A stretch of DNA of 12,973 bases from an uncultured Anaerolineaceae bacterium (GTDB lineage: Bacteria; Chloroflexota; Anaerolineae; Promineifilales; Promineifilaceae), in contig CALBTC010000079.1 in assembly GCA_937967805.1 (NCBI GenBank), positions 1 through 12,973 on the forward strand. The letters are read 5' to 3'. The position numbers and the translations under genes were made by a program. The notes under the pieces were generated by a model that ran no database searches, was not told the origin of the DNA, and saw nothing but the letters and a program-made list of their open reading frames with translations. Below are positions 1 through 6,965 of the stretch, piece by piece (position 1 is the first letter of the stretch; every line of letters begins with the position of its first letter).

Positions 1-211
1 CGTCTCTGCCCTGGCCGATGATCTGGGGATGCCGCAGCCGACCGTTTCCCGCCACCTGCAGGTGCTGCGCCAGCGCTCGCTGGTGCAAACGGAGCGAGAC
101 GGCCAGACGGTCGTTTACAGCCTCACCGATTCGCGCATCATCGAGGTGCTAAACACAATGCGCCAAATTTTGCGCGATGCCCTGGAACGCCAGGCGAATG
201 TTTTAGCCTAA
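1..211 (+). CDS. ArsR-family transcriptional regulator, C-terminal part (5' end outside window)
   Basis: The open frame runs in from the left edge. The visible part is a winged helix-turn-helix: LADDLGMPQPTVSRHLQVL gives the turn and recognition helix, ERDGQTVVYSLTD is the beta-wing, and a last amphipathic helix (about IIEVLNTMRQILRDALERQ) would be the dimerisation helix of ArsR/SmtB proteins. These normally repress an adjacent operon until a metal or reactive sulfur species binds. The gene ends 30 nt before the octaheme cytochrome gene, on the same strand, so it probably controls or belongs to that operon. No cysteine is visible in the recognition region or last helix, so the two-cysteine persulfide switch of BigR/SqrR proteins is at least half absent. 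The N-terminal sensor residues cannot be judged. Confidence 0.85.
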   Translation, partial: VSALADDLGMPQPTVSRHLQVLRQRSLVQTERDGQTVVYSLTDSRIIEVLNTMRQILRDALERQANVLA

Positions 212-241
212 TGCCACTGTGAAAAAGAGAGTATAGAACCC

Positions 242-1693
242 ATGAAAACGTTCAAATATATTTGGATTGTTGGATTAGCCGCTACCCTGCTCATTATCGT
301 TATTCCCATCATTATCTGGATTCCCAATGAGCCGGTGAAGGCGGATGATCCGTGGGCTAATGTGGATGATCCGATTCCTCACACGGACCACACGGATTTG
401 ATTGAGGGACCATTGGCGACGGGGCCGGAGGTGACGGCCGTTTGCCTCGACTGCCACGAAACCGCCGGACACGAAATGATCCAGACCGTGCACTGGACCT
501 GGGAAAGTGAACCGGTGCTGCTGCCCGGCCGGGACGAACCCGTCACCATCGGCAAGGCGAACCAGATCAACAACTACTGCATCGGCATTCGCGGCAACGA
601 GCCGGGCTGCACCCGCTGCCACGCCGGCTACGGCTGGGAAGATGAAACCTTCGACTTCAGCGAAGAGGTGAATGTCGACTGCCTCGTTTGCCACGCCGAC
701 ACCGGACTCTATAGCAAAAGCACCGCCGGACGTCCCGCTGAGGGCGTCGATTTGGTGGCCGCCGCCCAAAGCGTTGGTTCACCGACGCGGCAAAACTGCG
801 GCAGTTGCCACTTTAATGGCGGCGGCGGCAACGCCGTCAAGCACGGCGATCTGGACGAAAGCCTTTACTTCCCCTCAGAAAATATCGACGTACACATGGG
901 TCGCTACGACTTTCAATGCGTCACCTGTCACAAAACGGAAGACCATCTGATTCAAGGTCGGGCCATGTCTGTGAGCGTGGACAATGAAAATCAGGTATTT
1001 TGCACCGACTGCCACAACGCCACGCTGCACGAAGATGATCGCATCAACGATCACGTCGATACGATTGCCTGCCAGACTTGCCACATCCCCGAAGGTGCTG
1101 TGCGTGAACCCACCAAAATGGATTGGGACTGGTCCACAGCCGGGAATGAAGCCATTCCCGAAGACCCGCACGTTTACCTGCGCATCAAGGGCAGCTTTGT
1201 TTACGAACGCAACTTTTTGCCCGACTACATCTGGTACAACGGCACGGCCGATCGCTACCTGCTGGGTGACACGATTGACCCCACCCAGCCCACGCTCATC
1301 AACGAGCCACTGGGCGGCATTGATGACCCCAACGCGCTCATCTGGCCGTTTAAGGTGCACAGCGGTAACCAGATTTACGACACGGAAAACAACTATCTGA
1401 TCCAGCCCAAAACAGTGGGCGAAGGTGGCTACTGGACCGAATTTGACTGGGGTCTGGCCGCTGAGCTGGGCGCACAAGAAACCGGCATGTTGTTTAGCGG
1501 TTCCTACGGTTTTGCTCCAACCCTGATGTACTGGAATTTGTCGCACATGGTGCAGCCCAAAGAAGACGCGCTGCAATGCACCGACTGCCACGGGGAAAAC
1601 GGCCGTATGAACTGGGAAGCGCTCGGCTACTTTGGCGACCCGATGGAATGGGGCGGCCGCGACCAGTTCACCAATGCGCTTAACGACCAATAA
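242..1693 (+). CDS. Octaheme c-type cytochrome, tetrathionate reductase (OTR) family
   Basis: A 483-residue exported multiheme cytochrome. It has a short basic N-terminus, a hydrophobic signal or anchor segment at about residues 7-28, then eight CxxCH haem sites starting at C68, C123, C147, C186, C226, C254, C277 and C446. The large gap before the last site and blocks such as HWTWES, CHFNGGGG, KHGDLDESLYFPS and KMDWDWSTAG fit the OTR family. From memory of the Shewanella enzyme, the active-site haem has a lysine ligand with a nearby Asn-x-x-Cys. K200 in NAVKHGDLD and N110-x-x-C113 are well-placed candidates here (inference). OTR proteins reduce tetrathionate, nitrite and hydroxylamine in vitro; the physiological substrate is unsettled. 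Start: ATG after a weak purine-rich stretch (AAAAAGAGAG). Its neighbours, a cytochrome b fusion and sulfur transporters, favour a sulfur oxyanion substrate. Confidence 0.92.
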   Translation: MKTFKYIWIVGLAATLLIIVIPIIIWIPNEPVKADDPWANVDDPIPHTDHTDLIEGPLATGPEVTAVCLDCHETAGHEMIQTVHWTWESEPVLLPGRDEPVTIGKANQINNYCIGIRGNEPGCTRCHAGYGWEDETFDFSEEVNVDCLVCHADTGLYSKSTAGRPAEGVDLVAAAQSVGSPTRQNCGSCHFNGGGGNAVKHGDLDESLYFPSENIDVHMGRYDFQCVTCHKTEDHLIQGRAMSVSVDNENQVFCTDCHNATLHEDDRINDHVDTIACQTCHIPEGAVREPTKMDWDWSTAGNEAIPEDPHVYLRIKGSFVYERNFLPDYIWYNGTADRYLLGDTIDPTQPTLINEPLGGIDDPNALIWPFKVHSGNQIYDTENNYLIQPKTVGEGGYWTEFDWGLAAELGAQETGMLFSGSYGFAPTLMYWNLSHMVQPKEDALQCTDCHGENGRMNWEALGYFGDPMEWGGRDQFTNALNDQ

Positions 1694-1696
1694 ATT

Positions 1697-1755
1697 GAAC
1701 GCGGATAAACGCGGATGAACGCTGATTCTTTATCTGCGTTATCCCCGTCATCTGC
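1697..1755. repeat. Dispersed intergenic repeat, copy 1 (AACGCGGAT/ATCTGCGTT type)
   Basis: The gap after the octaheme gene contains near-tandem AACGCGGATAAACGCGGATG, then AACGCTGATT, followed by the opposite-sense ATCTGCGTT and CATCTGC. The whole is an imperfect tandem plus inverted repeat. Related sequence recurs at 4534-4572 and 5244-5310. It contains the upstream in-frame ATG (1715), which is one reason to doubt that start for the next gene. Confidence 0.6.
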
Positions 1756-1774
1756 ATCCCATTATGGATTTTCG

Positions 1775-4525
1775 ATGAACGATCTAAGAAAATTTCAACT
1801 TCCTTCTGCAAAATTTTGGTTGATAGCCGTGCTGGGGCTGGCAGCGCTGCTGCTGGTTGCCCAACAAACATTGGCCCAGGACGAAACAGTAACAGAACCC
1901 ACATCCACGGGCCCGCCGCTGCACCCCAACTTTGAACTGCTCGATGCAGACGGCCGTAACGTCCTGGAAAGCAACGAACCTGTCTCCACCATGAACACCT
2001 GCGGCACCTGCCACGATACTGAGTTCATTGCCGAACACAGCTTTCATGTGGACGCCGGTCTAAGTGAAATGAGTGCGCCGGGGGAAACGGGCAACGGCCG
2101 TTCTTGGGACATCAGCACCGGCACGTTTGGCAAATGGAACCCGCTTGTCTACCATTACCTTACTCCGGAAGGCGACCGAATGGTGGACCTGACCACCCCT
2201 GGCTGGCTGATGCTGTTTAGCCAGCGGCACGTGGGTGGTGGTCCAGCCGTCACCAGCCGCGATGGTCAGCCGCTGCTCAGTTTAGCTCCCGATGCCAACA
2301 GCCTGGACGCCAGCGTCATCGATCCAGCCACGGGCGAACAGGTGGCCTGGGATTGGCAGGCGTCCGGCGTGGCGGAGATGGACTGCTTCCTCTGCCATCT
2401 GCCCGAGGCCGACAATGCAGCCCGCATTGCCACGATGCAGGCGGGGGATTTTAAGTGGGCCAGTACGGCAACGTTGTCGGGCAGCGAAGTGGTGGCAATG
2501 GTGAACGGCCGTTTCCAATACAATCCTGCCGCCTTCGACGAAGATGGCCTGCTGGTGGACGGCTTTGTCAACGTGCAGGACCCTACCAACGCCAACTGCG
2601 GCAATTGCCATGGCGTGGTTCATACTGACCTCAACACGCCGCTCACGCTGGACAATCTGCAAATTGGCGATTGGAGTACGCTCACTACCGGGCAGATCAT
2701 GTCGCCGCAGCGGCTGCTCAACTCCGGGCTCAACCTTGCCGACAAAGAGACACTCTCCCGCTCCTGGGATATCCACATGGAGCGGGTGGTCAATTGCGTA
2801 GATTGCCATTATTCATTGAACAACCCGGTCTATTACCAGGAGTCCGATGAAGACCGGCTTGATCACCTTCTGTTTGATCCGCGCCGCCTGGACTTTGGCG
2901 AATATCTCTACCGGCCGCTGCACGAGTTTGCCAAGGGTGCCAGCGCCCAGGGTACGCTGGCGCCGCAATACGACAACAGCCTGCGTCGCTGCGACGACTG
3001 CCACAGCACCGAAGTGACCCACAACTGGCTGCCCTACAAGGATCGCCACATGGATGCGGTGAACTGTGAATCGTGCCACATCGGTGAAATTTATGCTCCG
3101 GCTTTGCAATCAATCGACTGGACGGCGCTGCAGGCGGACGGCACGCCGCTCAGCCAGTATCGCGGTATCGAGGGTGATCTGGGCCAGTCCGGCAGTTTGA
3201 TTTCGGGTTACGAACCGGTGCTGCTCCCGCGCGAAAACGGCGACGGCAGCACGACGCTGGCCCCGCACAACCTCATCTCCACCTGGTTTTGGGTGTATGG
3301 CGAGCCGGAGCGCCCGGTGCGCCGGCAGGAGCTGCAGGCGGCCTGGGTTGGCGGGGAAGAGCATGCAGGCGAGATTTGTGGGCTATTTGATGGGGATGGA
3401 AACGGCCGTCTCACCATCAGCGAACTCATCCTAAACAGCGACGCCAAAGTAGCCCTCATCACCAACCGGCTGGCGGCGCAAGGGCTGGACAACCCGCGCA
3501 TCAGCGGCGAAATCCAGCCGTACAGCATCAACCACAATGTAGGCGGGGCCGATTGGGCGGTGCGCGACTGCGCCACCTGTCACGGCGAGGAATCCCGTGT
3601 TAGCCAGCCGCTGCAACTGGCCGGTTACCTGCCCGGCGGCGTTCAGCCCACCTTTGTCAATGACAGTGGCAGCAGTTTCAATGGCACCTTGTCCGTCACG
3701 GACGACGGCACGCTGCAATATGCGCTGGTTACCAGCGAGGCGGGCCTCTACATTTTGGGACACGACGCCGTGAATGTGATTGACTGGATTGGCATTGTGC
3801 TGTTCCTGGGCGTGTTTGCCGGGGTGATCGTGCACGGTGGTCTGCGCTACGCTGCGCTGCGCCGCCGTCCGCCCAGCCAGCCCCAGCTGCGCGAAATGTA
3901 CATGTATGGCGTTTATGAGCGGCTGTGGCACTGGCTGCAAACCGTGGCCATCCTGCTGCTCATTGTGACGGGGTTGATTATTCACAAGCCAGACATGTTT
4001 GGCGCGTTTAGCTTTGCCTACATGGTGCAGGTGCACAACATTCTGGCCGCCATTCTGGTCATCAACGCCTTCCTGTCGCTCTTTTACCATCTGGTCAGCG
4101 GCGAAATTAAGCAATATCTGCCCCGGCCGCGCGGCTTTTTTGACCAGGCGATTGAGCAAAGCCTGTATTACGTACGCGGCATTTTCCGTAATGAGCCGCA
4201 TCCCTTTGAAAAGGTGCCGGAGCGCAAGCTGAATCCGCTGCAGCAGGTGACTTACTTTGGCATTCTCAACGTGCTGCTGCCGCTGCAAATCCTCACCGGC
4301 ATTTTGATGTGGGGTGCGCAGCGCTGGCCTGAGATTGCAGCCCGTTTGGGCGGCCTGCTGTTCCTGGCGCCGTTCCATACGCTCATTGCGTGGCTGTTCG
4401 CCACCTTTATTGTGATGCACGTTTATCTGACCACCACCGGCCACACGCCGCTGGCGGGTATCAAGTCGATGATGCTGGGCTGGGACGAGGTGGAGGTGCA
4501 TGACCCCGCCGCGGCTCATGATTAG
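1775..4525 (+). CDS. Heptaheme cytochrome c fused to a cytochrome b561-like membrane domain, with an EF-hand-like loop
   Basis: A 916-residue fusion protein. An in-frame ATG at 1715 lies inside a repeat and would bury the signal peptide, so I start at 1775, where MNDLRK precedes a hydrophobic segment (about 15-33) ending near LAQ. Seven CxxCH sites begin at C76, C204, C275, C341, C406, C431 and C599. An EF-hand-like loop DGDGNGRLTISE lies at 539-550. About five membrane helices follow (roughly 670-688, 719-737, 754-773, 828-846, 868-888). Histidines H719, H754, H772, H868 and H882 are candidate b-haem ligands, as in cytochrome b561 / formate dehydrogenase gamma-type subunits. Likely role (inference): quinol oxidation in the membrane and electron delivery through the extracytoplasmic haems to the octaheme reductase encoded just upstream, or the reverse. 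No convincing Shine-Dalgarno precedes 1775. Confidence 0.85.
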   Translation: MNDLRKFQLPSAKFWLIAVLGLAALLLVAQQTLAQDETVTEPTSTGPPLHPNFELLDADGRNVLESNEPVSTMNTCGTCHDTEFIAEHSFHVDAGLSEMSAPGETGNGRSWDISTGTFGKWNPLVYHYLTPEGDRMVDLTTPGWLMLFSQRHVGGGPAVTSRDGQPLLSLAPDANSLDASVIDPATGEQVAWDWQASGVAEMDCFLCHLPEADNAARIATMQAGDFKWASTATLSGSEVVAMVNGRFQYNPAAFDEDGLLVDGFVNVQDPTNANCGNCHGVVHTDLNTPLTLDNLQIGDWSTLTTGQIMSPQRLLNSGLNLADKETLSRSWDIHMERVVNCVDCHYSLNNPVYYQESDEDRLDHLLFDPRRLDFGEYLYRPLHEFAKGASAQGTLAPQYDNSLRRCDDCHSTEVTHNWLPYKDRHMDAVNCESCHIGEIYAPALQSIDWTALQADGTPLSQYRGIEGDLGQSGSLISGYEPVLLPRENGDGSTTLAPHNLISTWFWVYGEPERPVRRQELQAAWVGGEEHAGEICGLFDGDGNGRLTISELILNSDAKVALITNRLAAQGLDNPRISGEIQPYSINHNVGGADWAVRDCATCHGEESRVSQPLQLAGYLPGGVQPTFVNDSGSSFNGTLSVTDDGTLQYALVTSEAGLYILGHDAVNVIDWIGIVLFLGVFAGVIVHGGLRYAALRRRPPSQPQLREMYMYGVYERLWHWLQTVAILLLIVTGLIIHKPDMFGAFSFAYMVQVHNILAAILVINAFLSLFYHLVSGEIKQYLPRPRGFFDQAIEQSLYYVRGIFRNEPHPFEKVPERKLNPLQQVTYFGILNVLLPLQILTGILMWGAQRWPEIAARLGGLLFLAPFHTLIAWLFATFIVMHVYLTTTGHTPLAGIKSMMLGWDEVEVHDPAAAHD

Positions 4526-4533
4526 AAAAGGAA

Positions 4534-4572
4534 TCCGCAGATTTCGCAGATTAACGCAGATTTTTATCTGTA
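4534..4572. repeat. Dispersed intergenic repeat, copy 2 (CGCAGATT family)
   Basis: Three near-tandem CGCAGATT-type units start just after the cytochrome stop codon and end in the short hairpin CAGAT-TTTT-ATCTG (4557-4570). Same family as the copies at 1697-1755 and 5244-5310. The hairpin is too A+T-rich and short to call a terminator with confidence. Confidence 0.6.
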
Positions 4573-4587
4573 GGTTTATATGAAACT

Positions 4588-4645
4588 GTCATTCCCGCGA
4601 AGGCGGGAATCCATAGACCTGGACTCCCGCCTTCGCGGGAGTGAC
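4588..4645. repeat. REP-like double-hairpin palindromic element
   Basis: Two 26-nt arms (4588-4613 and 4620-4645) are inverted repeats with a 6-nt centre and two mismatches that would be G-U pairs in RNA. Each arm is also a perfect small hairpin: ATTCCCGC-GAAG-GCGGGAAT and ACTCCCGC-CTTC-GCGGGAGT. This is the architecture of REP/BIME or non-autonomous palindromic elements, and the arm sequence resembles a repeat common in many bacterial genomes. It lies between the cytochrome b and YeeE genes, so it may stabilise or attenuate the transcript (inference). A GTG at 4641 inside it is in frame with the next gene but is not credible as a start. Confidence 0.8.
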
Positions 4646-4664
4646 AAACGAGGAGATCACGATT

Positions 4665-5237
4665 ATGACGACGTTGAGTTCACCAAAATCGGGAACGCGC
4701 AAAGGGCTGCGAGTATTTAGCCAGCGTGCAGTCAAGGATTATGTCAATCCATATTGGGCGGGGATATTACTGGGTGTGGTGCTTTTTGGCGCGTTTTTCC
4801 TGACGGGCAATGGTCTGGGCGCGTCTGGCGGCCTAAACCGGCTGCTTGTTGTGGTGGAAGACGCCATTGCCCCGGAGCACGTGGATCGCACCGCTTACCT
4901 GCTGACGATGGCCGGTGGCGAGCGTAATCCGCTGGATAACTGGGTGGTGTTTATGACGATTGGCACGGTTGCCGGTGGGTTTGTAGCGGGGTGGCGGAAC
5001 GGCCGTATCAAGCTAGAAACCAATAAAGGCCCGCAAATCTCCAAGCGGCAGCGCTGGCTCATGGCCTTCATCGGCGGCACGCTGATGGGCTATGGGGCAC
5101 GCTTTGCTCGCGGCTGCACCTCCGGGCAGGCGCTGTCTGGCGGGGCGGTGCTTTCGGTAGGCAGCTGGGCGTTTATGTTTGCCGTCTTTGGCGGCGGCTA
5201 TGCCCTGGCTTACTTCGTCCGCAAACTCTGGAATTAA
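4665..5237 (+). CDS. YeeE/YedE-family sulfur transport protein (first of pair)
   Basis: A 190-residue membrane protein of the YeeE/YedE (Sulf_transp) family, which moves thiosulfate or related sulfur species across the inner membrane. Visible: a basic cytoplasmic N-terminus; helices at about 31-48, 95-110, 132-147 and 166-184; and the family motif RGCTSGQALSGG with conserved C151, the type of cysteine that relays thiosulfate or persulfide sulfur. At about half the length of single-chain YeeE proteins it probably works with the next gene product as a two-part transporter, like PmpA/PmpB. Start: ATG at 4665 with AGGAG at 4651-4655, 9 nt upstream. The upstream GTG (4641) falls in the palindromic element. 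Confidence 0.88.
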   Translation: MTTLSSPKSGTRKGLRVFSQRAVKDYVNPYWAGILLGVVLFGAFFLTGNGLGASGGLNRLLVVVEDAIAPEHVDRTAYLLTMAGGERNPLDNWVVFMTIGTVAGGFVAGWRNGRIKLETNKGPQISKRQRWLMAFIGGTLMGYGARFARGCTSGQALSGGAVLSVGSWAFMFAVFGGGYALAYFVRKLWN

Positions 5238-5243
5238 GAATAG

Positions 5244-5310
5244 GACACAGATTAACACAGATGAACGCAGATTTTTTCTTTTTCTCTCTGCGCCTCGGTG
5301 CCTCTGCGTT
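5244..5310. repeat. Dispersed intergenic repeat, copy 3
   Basis: The sequence GACACAGATTAACACAGATG, then AACGCAGATT, a T-rich stretch, and CTCTGCGCCTCGGTGCCTCTGCG-like opposite-sense repeats. It fills most of the gap between the two YeeE-type genes and belongs to the same loose family as the copies at 1697-1755 and 4534-4572. Confidence 0.55.
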
Positions 5311-5328
5311 AATATTTTGAGGTGAATG

Positions 5329-6561
5329 ATGGCTACTTTTCCTTTACCGCTCACGGAACTTTTGGGACATTGGGGTTCTTACGTTGTTTATTTGATTATC
5401 GGCTTTGCCTTTGGCTATGTGCTGGAGATTGCCGGGTTTGGCAATTCCAAAAAGCTGGCGGCGCAGTTTTACTTTAAAGAAATGACCGTGCTTAAGGTGA
5501 TGTTTGGCGCCATTGTGGTGGCGATGATCCTCATTTTCCTGGCTTCTGGCGTTGGGCTGCTGGATTATAATCTGGTTTATGTCAACACAACTTACCTGTG
5601 GCCGGGCATCGTAGGCGGGTTGATCATGGGCGTTGGTTTTATCATCGGCGGCTTTTGTCCCGGCACCTCACTGGTGGCCGCCGCAACGCTGAAGCTGGAC
5701 GGCATCTTCTTTGTCCTGGGCGTTTTCTTCGGCATCTTCCTCTTTGGGGAGACCGTTGGCGGCTTTGATACGTTCTGGAACTCCTCCTACATGGGTCGCT
5801 TCACCCTCCAGGATTGGCTCGGTTTGCCCACCGGGGTTGTGGTGCTGCTGGTGGTGCTGATGGCCCTTTTCATGTTTTGGGGGTCGGAGAAGCTGGAGCA
5901 ATATTTTGGCAACAAAGAAGCTGGCAAAGAGCCCAAATGGCGTTTAGGCGCAGGCGGCGGGCTGGCTTTGGCCGCCGTTGGCCTGATCATTATCGGCCAG
6001 CCGACGACATTGGATCGTTGGAACCGCATCGCTGATGAGAAAACCGTGGCGCTGGAAGAACGGGCGGTGCAGGTGCATCCGGCCGAGGTGCTGGAAAAGA
6101 TTCATGATGCCAGCCTCAAGGTGGTGATGCTAGACGTGCGCAGCGAGGCAGATTACAACCAGTTCCACATTTTGGACGCGCAGCACGTACCGACGGCAGA
6201 AATACCCGACATTGTGCCCGCGCTGCATATGGAACCGGCCAACACCGTCTTCTTTGTGATGAGCAATGATGAAACGGCCGCAACCGAAGCGTGGAAAACA
6301 TTGCAAGCCGAAAGTGTGCCCAACGTGTACATTTTGGAGGGCGGCATCAACAACTGGCTCACCCTCTTTGCCAACGAAGAATTCCTGGCGGCTCATCCGC
6401 GCCGGCCACAGGCCGATGACCAACTGGCCTTTGCCTTTCCGGCGGCCCTGGGTGCACGCCAGTTCCCGGCGGAACCCGATCCGCACCAGTATGAGTTTAT
6501 CTACACACCTAAAGTGATTATGGAACTAAAACGGGCGCCCACCAGCGGCGGCTGTGGCTAA
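5329..6561 (+). CDS. YeeE/YedE-family sulfur transport protein fused to a cysteine-less rhodanese-like domain
   Basis: A 410-residue fusion. Residues 1 to about 190 carry YeeE/YedE helices (about 16-35, 55-76, 91-108, 125-145, 168-184) and the motif GGFCPGTSL with conserved C110. A further hydrophobic segment lies at about 208-223, then a rhodanese-like domain at about 249-345 (VVMLDVRSEADYNQFHILDAQHVP ... YILEGGINNW, split here for brevity). At the position of the rhodanese active-site loop, where CxxGxR is expected, the sequence is VMSNDETAA, so the persulfide-carrying cysteine is missing. The protein ends in GGCG, with C409 next to last. It probably pairs with the preceding gene product. 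Start: GAGG at 5319-5322 fits ATG 5329 (6 nt) better than the adjacent ATG 5326. A terminator follows. Confidence 0.88.
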   Translation: MATFPLPLTELLGHWGSYVVYLIIGFAFGYVLEIAGFGNSKKLAAQFYFKEMTVLKVMFGAIVVAMILIFLASGVGLLDYNLVYVNTTYLWPGIVGGLIMGVGFIIGGFCPGTSLVAAATLKLDGIFFVLGVFFGIFLFGETVGGFDTFWNSSYMGRFTLQDWLGLPTGVVVLLVVLMALFMFWGSEKLEQYFGNKEAGKEPKWRLGAGGGLALAAVGLIIIGQPTTLDRWNRIADEKTVALEERAVQVHPAEVLEKIHDASLKVVMLDVRSEADYNQFHILDAQHVPTAEIPDIVPALHMEPANTVFFVMSNDETAATEAWKTLQAESVPNVYILEGGINNWLTLFANEEFLAAHPRRPQADDQLAFAFPAALGARQFPAEPDPHQYEFIYTPKVIMELKRAPTSGGCG

Positions 6562-6596
6562 CTTCAATAATCTTCTGTGATTTCTCCTTTTGGCAG

Positions 6597-6629
6597 ACGG
6601 CCGTTTCTTTGCGAGGAACGGCCGTTTTG
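6597..6629 (+). terminator. Rho-independent terminator built from two ACGGCCGT palindromes
   Basis: ACGGCCGTT (6597-6605) pairs with AACGGCCGT (6617-6625), giving a 9-bp G+C-rich stem with an 11-nt loop, followed by TTTTGCTTTC. It sits 35 nt after the stop of the YeeE-rhodanese gene and would end the sulfur operon. Both arms are copies of the window-wide iterated octamer. Confidence 0.65.
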
Positions 6630-6646
6630 CTTTCTCTCACTCCTGT

Positions 6647-6669
6647 GCTGAGCGCAGCCGAAGTATGCG
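6647..6669. repeat. Fragment of a dispersed GCTGAGCGCAGCCGAAG-type repeat
   Basis: The string GCTGAGCGCAGCCGAAG followed by TATGCG resembles one half of a short inverted repeat (CTGAGCGCAGTCGAAG) seen in intergenic DNA of many bacteria. Only one arm is evident here, so it looks like a remnant. Recognition is from memory. Confidence 0.4.
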
Positions 6670-6698
6670 AACAGCCGTTTGAATGGCAACGATGCGTA

Positions 6699-6728
6699 TT
6701 GATAACTCGTGTGCCGGTTAGTTATACT
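6699..6728 (+). promoter_or_regulatory. Possible sigma-70-like promoter
   Basis: TTGATA (6699-6704) and TATACT (6723-6728) are separated by 18 nt, each close to the -35 and -10 consensus. Transcription would start near 6735 and reach the gene at 7057 through a leader of about 320 nt. It could instead be a leftover of lost DNA. Sequence match only. Confidence 0.35.
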
Positions 6729-6803
6729 TATCGTCAAATGTTTGAGGATGAATGGTAATGGAGCAGCGGTACATTTGCTTACTGAGCCGAGAGATGTTGA
6801 TTA

Positions 6804-6965
6804 TTAAATCTGCCAATTCACGTCTGGCCGGATTTTTTTGCCTGGCAAATTGTCGTACGTCACGTTCAAATCAAAGCAGAGCGTTTGTAAATCGCCTGGA
6901 CTGAAGCGGTCGGCCAGAACCTGGCGCAGGTGGACGAGGAGGTTGTGTGGGACCTGGGGTAGTGA
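6804..6965 (-). pseudogene. Relic of an effector-associated domain protein (EAD1-like), with internal deletion
   Basis: Reading the minus strand between in-frame stops gives about 53 codons, including VHLRQVLADRFSPGDLQTL and then CFDLNVTYDNLPG. The pattern LRxxLxxRFSxxELxxLCFDLxVxYDNLPG is one I recognise as the helical effector-associated adaptor domain that sits on TIR, protease, caspase-like and NTPase proteins in Chloroflexota and cyanobacteria (probably EAD1). After LPG an intact domain normally continues with EGKAxKARELV and a RRGRLxELV segment. Here KKIRPDVNWQI follows at once and a stop comes next, as if about 20 codons were deleted in frame. No start, ribosome site or effector domain is present, so I call it a decayed fragment. 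Confidence 0.55.

Noticed and set aside
275..769. Long open frame antisense to the octaheme cytochrome gene; similar cases at 875-1690, 2282-2809 and 3431-4519
   Set aside because: They mirror codon bias of strong cytochrome genes, have no ribosome sites, no domain-like sequence, and lie opposite CxxCH-rich coding sequence.
1715..1774. Upstream ATG extending the heptaheme-cytochrome b gene by 20 residues
   Set aside because: It lies in an intergenic repeat and would place a non-hydrophobic segment ahead of the signal peptide.
4641..4664. GTG start extending the first YeeE gene
   Set aside because: It lies in the right arm of the palindromic element; ATG 4665 has AGGAG at ideal spacing.
6758..6904. 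48-codon plus-strand frame after the possible promoter, with GAGG upstream
   Set aside because: It is antisense to the EAD relic, has no recognisable or membrane-like sequence, and could arise by chance.
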